64,000 bases of DNA, taken from NCBI GenBank assembly GCA_034411135.1, contig DAOUMN010000021.1, forward strand, positions 62,001 through 126,000, read 5' to 3'. This document shows, in pieces, positions 40,832 through 49,203 of this stretch (position 1 is the first letter of the stretch; the number at the start of each line of letters is the position of its first letter). The notes beneath the pieces are model-generated. The model did not search any database. It saw only the letters and a program-made list of their open reading frames with translations, and was not told where the DNA came from. Origin of the DNA: Bellilinea sp034411135. GTDB lineage: Bacteria; Chloroflexota; Anaerolineae; Anaerolineales; Anaerolineaceae. Both the position numbers and the translations under genes were made by a program.

Positions 40832-42545
40832 GCTGTACTTTTCGCCTGGGTTTGGCGTTTGCATCCGGAGTAAGTATCCGTTTCTGACGTTCCTTGCGCC
40901 CCATTTCCTTTTCGACGAAGATTTTTTCGCCTGTGAAAGGGTCGATTTCCGTATAGTACGCCAGGCTGGAGTAGGTGGATGGGGTAGGCGTGAAAATCTG
41001 CACCTGTTCGGGGTGGATTTTTAATTTCAGACTAGCAAAGCGGCGCAGGCGTTCCATGTCGGCTTCCGAGCAACCCGGATGGGCGGCGATAAAATAATAG
41101 GTCAAATACTGTTTTTTTCCTGCTTCACGGGAATACTGGTCAAACAGGTTTTTGAATTCAATCACACTCTCGCTGCCGGGTTTGCCCATTCGATTGAGCA
41201 CGTGCGCTTCGCTGTGCTCCGGGGCAATCTTCAATTGACCTGAGGTATGCTGGTTAACGATCTCGCGCAGGTAAGGTTTGCCATAATGCTGGTCAGCAAG
41301 GACCATATCGTATCGGATGCCTGAAGCAACAAATACTTTGCGGACACCGGGGACACGGCGGATGCGGCGCAGTAATTCAACCTGGTGAGAATGATCGATT
41401 TTCATCTGGCTGCAGATGGTGGGCACAAGGCAGCGTTTTGCCGGACAGGCGCCGCTGCGCAGTTTTTTGGCACATTCAAAGCCGTACATGTTAGCGGTTG
41501 GTCCGCCCACATCCTGAATGATCCCTTTGAAGAGAGGATGACGGGTTAAGCGCTCGACCTCGGCAAGGATCGACTCCTGACTGCGCCAGTAAACCGTGCG
41601 CCCCTCGTGAACCGCGATGGCGCAGAAATTACACTCTCCGTAACAGCCGCGATGTGAGGTGACCGCGAAGCGAATGGTTTCCAGTGCGCGCACGGAGCCT
41701 TGCTGTTCATAGTAAGGGTGTTGGGCGCGTTCGTACTCAAGCGAGTAGACAGCATCCAACTGAGCCTGCTGTGGGAGGGGTGCAGGTGGGTTTTGCACCA
41801 GATAGCGGTCACCGTGCTGTTGCACCAGTCCGCGTGCGGTGAGTGCATCCGTATTGCGGTAGAACTGATGAAACATTTCGATCAACGCGCGCTTGTCTTC
41901 GCGCACAGTTTCGTAAGGGGGCAATTGCAGATAGTCATTGACCGACTGATTGGCTAGATAACACAACCCGCGGATGTGACGAGCATCCTGCCCATCGCGC
42001 AATGCTTGCGCCAACGCCAGCGCGGATTGATCTGCCATACCATAGAGGATGTAATCGGCTTTGGCGTCCACAAGAATCGAGGCGCGAACCCGGTCACTCC
42101 AGTAGTCATAGTGCGCAATGCGGCGTAAACTGGCTTCTAGTCCGCCCAGGACAATCGGGACCGTATTCTTGAAATACCGACGGATCAAATTGGTGTAGGC
42201 AATGGTTGCCCGGTCCGGGCGACGGTTGTTTTCTCCGCCAGGAGTATAGTCGTCGTGGTGACGGCGCTTACGGGTGGAGGTGTAATTGGCAATCATTGAA
42301 TCGATACTACCGGCGGTTACGCCCCAAAACAGGCGTGGTTCGCCCAGGCGGGTGATATCATGTGCGCTTTGGGTATCTGGCTGCGCGATGATTCCGACTT
42401 TATAGCCGGCGGCGATCAATATCTTTCCGATCACTGCGCTGCCGATCATCGGGCTGTCGATGTAACTATCGCCGCTGACCAAAATCACATCGAGCCTGTC
42501 CCAACCGAGGGCGTTCAATTCTTGTGCGGTAGTGGGTATGAACAA
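40824..42545 (-). CDS. ygiQ: YgiQ family radical SAM protein
   Basis: This 573-residue protein belongs to the UPF0313/YgiQ radical SAM family. The cluster-binding motif CxxxCxxC is Cys301, Cys305 and Cys308 in HRGCYGECNFCAI. The N-terminal region (about 1-290) resembles a B12-binding-like fold, and the C-terminal tail is basic. The biochemical role of YgiQ is not established. It is cotranscribed with the rRNA methyltransferase and follows pfk after 24 bases on the same strand. Confidence 0.9.
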   Translation of the reverse strand: MFIPTTAQELNALGWDRLDVILVSGDSYIDSPMIGSAVIGKILIAAGYKVGIIAQPDTQSAHDITRLGEPRLFWGVTAGSIDSMIANYTSTRKRRHHDDYTPGGENNRRPDRATIAYTNLIRRYFKNTVPIVLGGLEASLRRIAHYDYWSDRVRASILVDAKADYILYGMADQSALALAQALRDGQDARHIRGLCYLANQSVNDYLQLPPYETVREDKRALIEMFHQFYRNTDALTARGLVQQHGDRYLVQNPPAPLPQQAQLDAVYSLEYERAQHPYYEQQGSVRALETIRFAVTSHRGCYGECNFCAIAVHEGRTVYWRSQESILAEVERLTRHPLFKGIIQDVGGPTANMYGFECAKKLRSGACPAKRCLVPTICSQMKIDHSHQVELLRRIRRVPGVRKVFVASGIRYDMVLADQHYGKPYLREIVNQHTSGQLKIAPEHSEAHVLNRMGKPGSESVIEFKNLFDQYSREAGKKQYLTYYFIAAHPGCSEADMERLRRFASLKLKIHPEQVQIFTPTPSTYSSLAYYTEIDPFTGEKIFVEKEMGRKERQKRILTPDANAKPRRKVQHG

Positions 42546-42569
42546 ATAAACACCTGTAAGGAGGATGGA

Positions 42570-43691
42570 TCAATCTCCCAGGCTGACACCAACCAACCGG
42601 GCACCTTGAATCCAGGCGTGTTCGAGCGGAATGGTGCGCGTCTGCCCGGCAACTTGATCGAGCGGAGTGGTCACCACGCCACCGGATCGGGTGCCGACCA
42701 TTACACCGAATTTACCATCCTGGATCATCGCTGCGCAAGCAGTGCCAAGCTGGGTGGCGAGCACTCTATCCGTTGCCGAAGGGGTGCCGCCGCGCTGTAA
42801 ATAGCCCAGAATGGTGATGCGGGTTTCGAGATCGGTGAAATTTTCCAGCCGGTTGGCGAGGTGCAGCGTATCTCCGGCGGCATGCTTTTCGATCTCGTTC
42901 AACCGTTGATCGATTTCGATTTCTTCTTTTCCTTTGCGCAGCTGACGGTTAGCCTGCCGCGCTTTATCGAAAAATCGCACGCTTTCTTCCGAAATTGCCC
43001 CTTCCGAAACGGCAACCAGCGAAAACCGTTTGCCGCTCTTGCTTCGCTGCAGAATGGCATGTGCCACTTTTTCGATGTTGTAGGGTATCTCTGGGATGAG
43101 GATGACATCTGCTCCACCGGCAATGCCGGCAGCTAAGGTAAGCCAGCCAGTCTCGCGCCCCATCATCTCGACAATGATAATGCGGTGGTGGCTTATGGCG
43201 GTGCTGTGCAGTCGGTCGATGGCTTCGGCGGCAACCTCCACTGCGGTATCAAACCCGATGGTGGTGTCTGTGCCGGGGAGATCATTGTCGATGGTGACTG
43301 GGAGTGTGATCACTTTGATCCCGCGCTGCATCAGGTAATGGGCAGAAGCCTGAGCATCGCTGCCGCCTATACATACCAAGGCGTCCAGTTCAAGTCGGCG
43401 GAAGATATCCAGAATGTCGTTTGTGGCGTCGATGATTTTCCCATCGATGATTACTTGGTCGGGACGGTCGCGGTTGGTGCCGAGAATCGTACCACCGGTG
43501 GTCAAAATACCTGAAAATGCGGAACTTTCCAGATCAATGGTCATGCCTTGTGCCATGCCCGTGAAACCATCGGTAAAGCCGATCAACTTCATGCCATATA
43601 CACCAGCTGCGGCTTTCCCCAACCCACGCAAGGCGGCATTGATCCCCGGGCTGTCCCCGCCGGTGGTTAACACGCCAATCTTTTTGGTCAT
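42570..43691 (-). CDS. pfk: 6-phosphofructokinase with altered phosphate-donor motif
   Basis: This 373-residue enzyme phosphorylates fructose 6-phosphate. It carries GVLTTGGDSPGINAA at the N-terminus, GGTILGTNRDRP, and the catalytic PVTIDND at 131-137. The donor site that normally reads GGDGS (ATP) or GGDDT (PPi) reads GGSDA at 109-113, and the residue before TIDND is Val rather than Gly (ATP type) or Lys (PPi type). The phosphate donor is therefore uncertain. GAGGGGAGGAAAG before the ATG at 43691 fixes the start. It lies 12 bases after the HPRT gene. Confidence 0.88.
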   Translation of the reverse strand: MTKKIGVLTTGGDSPGINAALRGLGKAAAGVYGMKLIGFTDGFTGMAQGMTIDLESSAFSGILTTGGTILGTNRDRPDQVIIDGKIIDATNDILDIFRRLELDALVCIGGSDAQASAHYLMQRGIKVITLPVTIDNDLPGTDTTIGFDTAVEVAAEAIDRLHSTAISHHRIIIVEMMGRETGWLTLAAGIAGGADVILIPEIPYNIEKVAHAILQRSKSGKRFSLVAVSEGAISEESVRFFDKARQANRQLRKGKEEIEIDQRLNEIEKHAAGDTLHLANRLENFTDLETRITILGYLQRGGTPSATDRVLATQLGTACAAMIQDGKFGVMVGTRSGGVVTTPLDQVAGQTRTIPLEHAWIQGARLVGVSLGD

Positions 43692-43702
43692 CTTTCCTCC
43701 CC

Positions 43703-44278
43703 TCATCCGGATGGATAAAGCATTTGATACTTCTGCAGATCGACGGATGCAATATACGGCAGATTGCGGCCTTTTTCGTCGATATCCAAACCGTAACCGA
43801 CCACGAAATGGTCAGGAATTTCGAAGCCGACGTAATCGATCTCCAGGTCGACTTTGTGGCGGACTTTTTTGTCAAGCAATGCGCACAATTTCAGGCTGCG
43901 CGGCTGACGTTCCAGTAGCAATCTGCGTACTGTGAACAGGGTGTAACCCGTATCGACAATGTCATCAATTAAAATGACATCCCAGCCGTGGATGTTGGTT
44001 TTATGGTCGGCATCGATGCGTACAAATCCGCTCGACTGTGTACCCGCATAAGAAGAAACCAGCATGAAGTCCATCGTCATCGGTCGGCGTATGTGGCGCA
44101 TCAGGTCGGTCATGAACATCACGCTGCCGCGCAGCAAACCGAGCAAAAGCAGTTTTTCGCTGTCTTCATAATCCTGGGTGATTTGATCGCCCAGGTCGGC
44201 AACCCGTTGTTCGATTTGCGCCTGGGTGATCAGCACTTCGCCGATAAATTCATAAGGGAACTTCAAGCGGGGATTCAA
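43703..44278 (-). CDS. hpt: Hypoxanthine phosphoribosyltransferase, copy 1
   Basis: This 191-residue purine salvage enzyme makes IMP or GMP from hypoxanthine or guanine and PRPP. The PRPP motif VILIDDIVDTGYTL, the LLRGSVMFMTDL PPi loop and KVDLEIDYVGFEIPDHFVVGYGLD are typical. The start is a TTG at 44278 with AGAGG seven bases before it. It shares an operon with pfk. A second HPRT-like gene lies 1.2 kb away on the opposite strand (45463-46059). Confidence 0.92.
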   Translation of the reverse strand: MNPRLKFPYEFIGEVLITQAQIEQRVADLGDQITQDYEDSEKLLLLGLLRGSVMFMTDLMRHIRRPMTMDFMLVSSYAGTQSSGFVRIDADHKTNIHGWDVILIDDIVDTGYTLFTVRRLLLERQPRSLKLCALLDKKVRHKVDLEIDYVGFEIPDHFVVGYGLDIDEKGRNLPYIASVDLQKYQMLYPSG

Positions 44279-44355
44279 GTGTCAACCTCTGTTTAGAAAG
44301 ATATATAAGGGGAAACAAGCCGATAGAATCATACCACGAACCTGATGTGATTAAG

Positions 44356-44364
44356 TGCTATAAT
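44356..44364 (+). promoter_or_regulatory. Extended -10 promoter of the cytidylate-kinase-like gene
   Basis: TGCTATAAT has a perfect -10 hexamer and the TGn extension, 125 bases before the GTG start. No clear -35 box is visible. Confidence 0.5.
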
Positions 44365-44488
44365 TTTTTTAAGATAGATTCCTTGAGAACATTCTTTTGC
44401 ATGCATTTTTTCACCTTATGGGAAGGGATTTGCAAACAAAAACCCGAAACCGCGACTCGATGAGCCGTGTAAACCAAGGAGCGGTTGT

Positions 44489-45052
44489 GTGGATGTTGTG
44501 ACCATCTCCAGGCAGATGGGTAGTTGGGGGTCGGTGGTCGCCCGCCTGGTTGCGGAGCGGATGAACTACCGCATGTACTGGCGCGAACTGATCAATCAGG
44601 CTGCTTTGCGAGCCGGTGCACCAGAAGTTGCCCTGGCAGTGATCGATGAACTGGGATTGCTGGGGGTCAATCCTTCGGCGCAACAACAGCAGGATTACGT
44701 GCGCGCCATCGGTCAGGTTCTGCGCGAGGTTGCGGATGGAGGGCAGGCAGTCATCGTTGGCAGGGCGGGGCAAGTGGTGCTGCGCGGGCACCCGCGAGTG
44801 CTCCATGTGCGCATTGTCGCCAGCGAAGACGACCGCATTCGCCGAATCAGCGAGGAGAAAAATGTTTCCTTAAAGGCTGCTGAGGCGCAAATTCACGCCA
44901 GTGACAGGACGCGTAAACTATATCTCTCGCGGTTCTACCAAGCAGATTGGGAAGACGCGAGTCTTTACCATCTGGTGTTAAATACCAGCTGGCTGCCCTG
45001 CGCGGCAGCTGCAGACATGATATGTCATGCTTTGACATTGTTCTCGGCATAG
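44489..45052 (+). CDS. Cytidylate-kinase-like family protein
   Basis: This 187-residue protein matches the cytidylate kinase-like (Cytidylate_kin2) family: VVTISRQMGSWGSVVARLVAERM at the N-terminus takes the place of the P-loop, and RVLHVRIVASEDDRIRRI resembles the lid. Substrate is unclear, since the family differs from true CMP kinase. The start is a GTG with AAGGAG before it. It is followed after 34 bases by a small nuclease-like gene and the second HPRT, probably one transcript. Confidence 0.8.
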   Translation: MDVVTISRQMGSWGSVVARLVAERMNYRMYWRELINQAALRAGAPEVALAVIDELGLLGVNPSAQQQQDYVRAIGQVLREVADGGQAVIVGRAGQVVLRGHPRVLHVRIVASEDDRIRRISEEKNVSLKAAEAQIHASDRTRKLYLSRFYQADWEDASLYHLVLNTSWLPCAAAADMICHALTLFSA

Positions 45053-45086
45053 AACCAACATAATTATTCAGAGAGGTTAGTAATCA

Positions 45087-45476
45087 TTGGAGCAGGCAGA
45101 ACAAAGCCGTCCCCTTTTTGCCCATCCTGCTGAGGAGTTGTTTGCGCGCATTCTGGATTTTTACGGGGTCGCCTGGCAGTATGAACCGCGCACTTTCCCC
45201 TTGGAATGGGATGAGCATGGCAACGTTAGCCTGGCGTTTTCACCTGATTTTTATTTGCCTGAGCAAGACCTGTATATTGAATTAACCACTCTGCGACCAC
45301 AATTGTCGACTAAGAAGAACAAGAAAATGCGCTTGATGAACCAATTGTACCCGGACATCAAAATAAAACTGCTCAAACGGCGCGAAATGCGCGACTTGAT
45401 GGTAAAGTATGGACTCCACGATGAAGCAGCGATGCTGTTGGGAACGGAGGCGCAAAAACGCAATGTCGATTCATAA
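45087..45476 (+). CDS. Small PD-(D/E)XK-like protein
   Basis: This 129-residue protein has the pattern FSPDFYLPEQDLYIELTTL, where Asp followed by Glu-x-Thr resembles the core of restriction-endonuclease-like folds (usually Glu-x-Lys). A Lys-rich helix, STKKNKKMRLMNQL, follows directly and could supply the basic residue. The function is unknown. It starts at a TTG with AGAGG ten bases upstream and overlaps the second HPRT start by 14 bases, so the two are coupled. Confidence 0.6.
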   Translation: MEQAEQSRPLFAHPAEELFARILDFYGVAWQYEPRTFPLEWDEHGNVSLAFSPDFYLPEQDLYIELTTLRPQLSTKKNKKMRLMNQLYPDIKIKLLKRREMRDLMVKYGLHDEAAMLLGTEAQKRNVDS

Positions 45477-46059
45477 TCTCGATCTGAACCAGTACGGTGA
45501 ACTGGGCTTGGACATCCGCGAGGTGCTTTTTACCGAAGATCAAATCCGCCAGCGCGTGGTTGAACTGGGACGGCAGATTTCGCTGGATTACGCCGGAAAA
45601 TGTCCGATCCTGGTTGGCGTGCTGAAAGGTGTGCTGTTCCTGATGGCAGACCTGTTGCGGACCATTACCATTCCCAGCGAAGTGGATTTCCTTGCGGTTG
45701 CCAGTTATTCTGCCGAAGCGCGTAAACGGGGGATGGTGCGCCTGATCAAGGACCTGGAATTGCCGATTGATGGACGGCATGTCCTGTTTGTTGAGGATGT
45801 GATTGATACTGGATTAACGCTCAGTTACCTGTTGCGTAGCCTGCGAGAACGTAACCCAGCCAGCCTGGAAGTGTGCGTATTGTTCAATAAACCAGCGCAC
45901 CGGTTGATTGATTTTCCGTTGAAATATAAGGGCTTTGATCTACCTGACCGTTTTGTTGTTGGGTATGGGTTGGATTACAATGAGCGTTATCGTAATTTAC
46001 CCTTTGTGGGGTTGTTAAACCCAGAGGTGCTTAAAGGTGGTGATGTGTCCAAAAAATAA
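45463..46059 (+). CDS. Hypoxanthine phosphoribosyltransferase-like protein, copy 2
   Basis: This 198-residue paralogue of the HPRT at 43703 has the PRPP motif VLFVEDVIDTGLTL and the C-terminal KYKGFDLPDRFVVGYGLDYNERYRNLP. The first Asp pair reads ED rather than DD. It is a typical HPRT by length and pattern, with an extra N-terminal stretch MSIHNLDLNQYGELGLDIRE. Its frame overlaps the previous gene. It ends against the terminator of the convergent non-coding RNA gene. Confidence 0.87.
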   Translation: MSIHNLDLNQYGELGLDIREVLFTEDQIRQRVVELGRQISLDYAGKCPILVGVLKGVLFLMADLLRTITIPSEVDFLAVASYSAEARKRGMVRLIKDLELPIDGRHVLFVEDVIDTGLTLSYLLRSLRERNPASLEVCVLFNKPAHRLIDFPLKYKGFDLPDRFVVGYGLDYNERYRNLPFVGLLNPEVLKGGDVSKK

Positions 46060-46347
46060 AAAACACCCCCGGCATTTATAGCCGGGGGTGGGTCGAACAG
46101 GGGCTCATAGTAACCTACTTGCCATTCTCGACGTTTTCCTAGGACATCCTTCGCTGGTTTTGAACATCCCTTTTTTGAGGGGACGGGGTCTTCCACAACC
46201 CACCAGGAAGCGAATGTGCCATCCAGGGTGACTGTACACAGCCTTTTTAGGTAATCTGATTTTTAAGGAACTTCCCTAATCCTGCAGGTCTTACCAAAAA
46301 CTCCTGGTTACCCGTCAAGAAGCCATCAATTTCTTTGAGCTCCCTGC
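46052..46347 (-). ncRNA. Free-standing structured non-coding RNA of unrecognised family
   Basis: A transcript of about 290 nt on the minus strand would start near 46347, directly downstream of a consensus promoter, and end at a strong terminator. Its 5' end (CAGGGAGCUCA) pairs with a segment near the 3' end (UGAGCCCCUG, 46098-46107), giving a closing stem. Internal helices include CUUCUUGAC with GUCGAGAAUG, GGUAACC with GGUUACU, GGGU...ACCC and UCCC...GGGA. Two of these cross, suggesting a pseudoknot. No open frame of note exists. I found none of the signature sequences of RNase P, tmRNA or SRP RNA, and it is long for 6S RNA. Function unknown. Confidence 0.72.
46064..46090 (-). terminator. 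Terminator of the non-coding RNA
   Basis: CACCCCCGGC and GCCGGGGGTG form a 10-bp stem with a 7-base loop; on the minus strand the run TTTTTTATTTTTT follows. On the plus strand there is no T tract. Confidence 0.92.
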
Positions 46348-46353
46348 ACTCTT

Positions 46354-46382
46354 ATTATAGAAAAGTCGTATCGGTGAGTCAA
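46354..46382 (-). promoter_or_regulatory. Strong promoter of the non-coding RNA
   Basis: On the minus strand TTGACT (46382-46377) and TATAAT (46359-46354) are separated by exactly 17 bp. This is the best sigma-70-type promoter I see in the window. Confidence 0.88.
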
Positions 46383-46470
46383 GACTTTTTATGGTTGTCT
46401 GGACAAATTCAAACATAATTTTAAGGTTTCTAATTCAAATTAGTTCAGTTATACGAAGTCGAAAGAAATC

Positions 46471-46812
46471 TTAAGCGCTGCGATAGACGAGGTCTTTGAC
46501 CGGGTTGTTGTTCAGCAGGTGCTCAAAGAAGATGCGCTCAATGTTGCTTTCGTCCACCTGCCAGTAAAATACCTGGTCGGGTTGAACGACCAGCGTGACC
46601 CCGTTTTCACAAATATCCAGGCAGCCACTGATCAGGCAACGGACTCGATAGGGGGAGTCGAAACTGTCGAGCTGGTGAGCCTGGATCAGGCGTTGCAATT
46701 GATTGTAGATCTGCTCAGCCTGCTCGCGGTTTTGGCATTTACCATTGCCGCAGATGAAGATTTTACGCACGGTGGTATGTGGGTCGATTGACAAAGGAGA
46801 AGATAGGGGCAT
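46471..46812 (-). CDS. Thioredoxin-like [2Fe-2S] ferredoxin
   Basis: This 113-residue protein has Cys residues in IFICGNGKCQN (about 21 and 26) and in RCLISGCLDICENGV (about 59-66), the arrangement of thioredoxin-fold [2Fe-2S] ferredoxins. It should carry electrons in the cytoplasm, partner unknown. The ATG at 46812 is chosen over an upstream TTG. It follows the esterase gene directly, with the stop codon of that gene 2 bases before its ATG, so they are cotranscribed. Confidence 0.85.
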   Translation of the reverse strand: MPLSSPLSIDPHTTVRKIFICGNGKCQNREQAEQIYNQLQRLIQAHQLDSFDSPYRVRCLISGCLDICENGVTLVVQPDQVFYWQVDESNIERIFFEHLLNNNPVKDLVYRSA

Positions 46813-46813
46813 G

Positions 46814-47860
46814 TTATTTTCCAAACAGCGTTTTCAGCGCACGCGGTAGAATTGCCCGCCAGGCAGGGTAATTGTGTCCGGCAGGAAATTCATGGTAATG
46901 AAAGGAAAACCCCTTCTCGGAAATCAAACTTGCCATTTGCTGGTTGCACGTCCGCAAATGTTCGTACTTGCCGCAATCCATCCACAATTGAATCGGTAAT
47001 GCATCCAGGGCTTCAATCAGATCCCAGACCACAAAATCGGCATCCCGAAAAGTAAATGCGCCGGACTGTGAAATGACTTTTCCGAATACGTTCGGCATGC
47101 GCAGACCAGTATACAGCGCCATCAACCCACCAAAAGAAGCTCCACAGATTGCATAACAACCGGGCTGGTCGATGGGATCCAGGATATGAAGCCGTTGGCG
47201 CGCATGCGGCAGGAGAATAAAATGTAAAAAACCCAATGTAGCTTCGGAGCACAGGTATTCCATGGTGCGGTAGCGCTTGCCATTCTCGACCATTGCCAGA
47301 GCGAGCGGTTCCACTTCTCCCGCATTGATCAGGGAGTCCAGCATCCACGGTAAACAGGCACGATTTAGGTAATCCTGTCCATCCCAAACAACCATCAAAG
47401 GCACCGGGTAGGAAACCGGTGGCTGATAATAATGGATTGTGCGTTGTGCGCCTGCCAGCAACCCTTCACAGGGCAGCTGTGTCTGAATATACTCACCGCT
47501 CAGTGCATGGTCTTTCCAGAGATACCCGTAGGCTTGGTGGTCGAGAGGATAAGTGAAGTAATGATTGATCTTGCCCATGCCGTTTGAGGTTCGGCGCGGG
47601 TTGCATGGGTCGGCAACCCGGCGGCCGGTACGGACGAAGGCATACTCCAGGTAGCTGCCATATTCCAGTTCGATTTCGCATGCCCAAAAACCGCCTTCCA
47701 GGGATTGCAACGCGGTGGGATTATCTGTATCCCAATCATTGAGATCCGAAATAAGATAAGGCGCGTCCCTGCCTGCCCAGCATATGTAAACCCGATCGTC
47801 AACGATCACGGGGTTGCCAGCGGATTTAAAGGTTTCAATGATGACTTGTTGGTTGTTCAT
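46814..47860 (-). CDS. Enterochelin-esterase-like alpha/beta hydrolase
   Basis: This 348-residue protein has an N-terminal early-set (CBM48/Fes-N-like) domain (about 1-115, FSDLNDWD-like LISDLNDWDTDN) and a C-terminal esterase domain with the nucleophile Ser242 in GASFGGLMAL and a His in FPAGHNYPAWR. It resembles the esterase D / Fes group, which cleaves esters of large substrates. There is no signal peptide, so it is probably cytoplasmic. Substrate unknown; no siderophore genes lie nearby. Confidence 0.83.
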   Translation of the reverse strand: MNNQQVIIETFKSAGNPVIVDDRVYICWAGRDAPYLISDLNDWDTDNPTALQSLEGGFWACEIELEYGSYLEYAFVRTGRRVADPCNPRRTSNGMGKINHYFTYPLDHQAYGYLWKDHALSGEYIQTQLPCEGLLAGAQRTIHYYQPPVSYPVPLMVVWDGQDYLNRACLPWMLDSLINAGEVEPLALAMVENGKRYRTMEYLCSEATLGFLHFILLPHARQRLHILDPIDQPGCYAICGASFGGLMALYTGLRMPNVFGKVISQSGAFTFRDADFVVWDLIEALDALPIQLWMDCGKYEHLRTCNQQMASLISEKGFSFHYHEFPAGHNYPAWRAILPRALKTLFGK

Positions 47861-47967
47861 GCAAAACTCCGATTGTAGACAGCAGGTGATGAAAAATCAC
47901 CCTGTTTGAATTTTTATTTTTTAGTATACTCGAATTGTGAGTGTTGTCCGGATGCGAATAACCCCGT

Positions 47968-47992
47968 CCATGCCTGAATTAGCCAGGCATGG
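47968..47992 (+). other. Hairpin in the leader of the ATP-grasp gene
   Basis: CCATGCCTG and CAGGCATGG pair over 9 bp with a 7-base loop, followed by ATTATCTTTT, about 40 bases before the ATG. It may be a weak terminator or attenuator. Confidence 0.45.
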
Positions 47993-48031
47993 ATTATCTT
48001 TTAACCAGAACACGATTGGAGAATGACGTCG

Positions 48032-49096
48032 ATGAGCAAAAAACGCGTTGCTGTGCTGGCGAATTTGAAAAAAAATGCCCCCCATTGGGAAGGGATGCCG
48101 GTCGACCAATGGGATGATCTGGATTCCGAATCGACTGTGTTCGCGTTGGTAAACGCTATTCGGGCTGGCGGGTACGAAGCTGAGTTCATTGAAGGCGATT
48201 TACGGCTGGTTGACGAACTCCCCCGTTACAAACCGGATATTTGCTTTAACATCTGTGAAAGTCATTTTGGTGATGCCCGCGAAGCGCAGGTGCCGGCTTT
48301 GTTGGAGATGCTACGTTTACCTTATACCGGCTCAAAGGTGCTCGCGCTTGCTTTGGCGCTAGATAAGCCGATGACCAAGCGAGTGTTGACTTATCACGAT
48401 CTTCCAACGCCGGATTTTCAATCTTTTGAGCGGCCTGATGAACCGCTGAGTGAAGGGATGCACTTTCCATTGTTCGTAAAGCCCAGCCGAGAAGGCACTG
48501 GTATGGGGGTGAGTGCTAAGTCGATCGTTAATGACGAGGCTGAATTACGCGAACAGGTAGCTTATATTATCGAAAAATATAAACAAACCGCGCTGGTGGA
48601 ACGCTACATCGAAGGGCGTGAGGTAACGGTTGGGATGGTTGGCAACCTGATCGGACCGGTTGCGCGCCGACTGCCACACAACCTAAATGCACCACGTATA
48701 CAGTCTGGGCTGCGGTTCTTTCCACCAATGGAAGTTGACTTAACTCCGTTCATCGACAGTGACATGGTCTATTCCAATCGCTTAAAGGTGCAATTGGCGG
48801 CGGATTTGAATTATCTCTGCCCGGCACCGTTGAACGATGATATGGTGGACGAATTAAACTGGTTGGCAGCGGCTGTGTTCCGGGTTTGTGGCTGTTTGGA
48901 CGTAGCGCGGGTCGATTTCCGCCTGGATTCGCATGACAATTGGAAACCGTATATTCTCGAAGTCAACCCCCTACCTGGTCTATCTCCCGGTATTTCTGAT
49001 ATTGTGATCGAGGCGGCCGCTGACGGGATTGAACACACTGAATTGGTGTTGATGATTCTACACACCGCTATGAAGCGCTATGGCATGATGGAATAG
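48032..49096 (+). CDS. D-alanine--D-alanine ligase-like ATP-grasp protein
   Basis: This 354-residue protein has the ATP-grasp fold of D-Ala-D-Ala ligases: PLFVKPSREGTGMGV as the ATP-binding region, VERYIEGREVTVGM, and the C-terminal EVNPLPGLSPGISD. The last motif usually reads N-T-x-P-G-x-T in true Ddl, and the N-terminal E-R-x-V-S substrate motif is absent, so the amino acids joined are uncertain. The second ATG at 48032 has GGAGA nine bases upstream; a first ATG at 48023 directly abuts it. A large terminator follows. Confidence 0.78.
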   Translation: MSKKRVAVLANLKKNAPHWEGMPVDQWDDLDSESTVFALVNAIRAGGYEAEFIEGDLRLVDELPRYKPDICFNICESHFGDAREAQVPALLEMLRLPYTGSKVLALALALDKPMTKRVLTYHDLPTPDFQSFERPDEPLSEGMHFPLFVKPSREGTGMGVSAKSIVNDEAELREQVAYIIEKYKQTALVERYIEGREVTVGMVGNLIGPVARRLPHNLNAPRIQSGLRFFPPMEVDLTPFIDSDMVYSNRLKVQLAADLNYLCPAPLNDDMVDELNWLAAAVFRVCGCLDVARVDFRLDSHDNWKPYILEVNPLPGLSPGISDIVIEAAADGIEHTELVLMILHTAMKRYGMME

Positions 49097-49100
49097 AATC

Positions 49101-49146
49101 GAACGGGTCAAAATCGTGCCGCCCGGCTATTGATTTTGACCCGTTC
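49101..49146 (+). terminator. Terminator with a 15-bp stem
   Basis: GAACGGGTCAAAATC and GATTTTGACCCGTTC pair perfectly across a 16-base loop and are followed by TGATTTTATT. It lies five bases after the ATP-grasp stop, between convergent genes. Confidence 0.78.
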
Positions 49147-49203
49147 TGATTTTATTGGAAATGGAATGGGGATTGGATTTTAACCTTCCACCCCAATTCT
49201 GGA

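Noticed and set aside
46052..46347. The non-coding RNA taken as RNase P, tmRNA, SRP RNA, 6S RNA or a T-box leader
   Set aside because: The GAGGAAAGUCC, tRNA-like TTCGA end, GGAAGGAAGCAGC and T-box motifs are absent, the length is high for 6S RNA, and no downstream gene on that strand could be regulated in cis. A covariance search would settle it.
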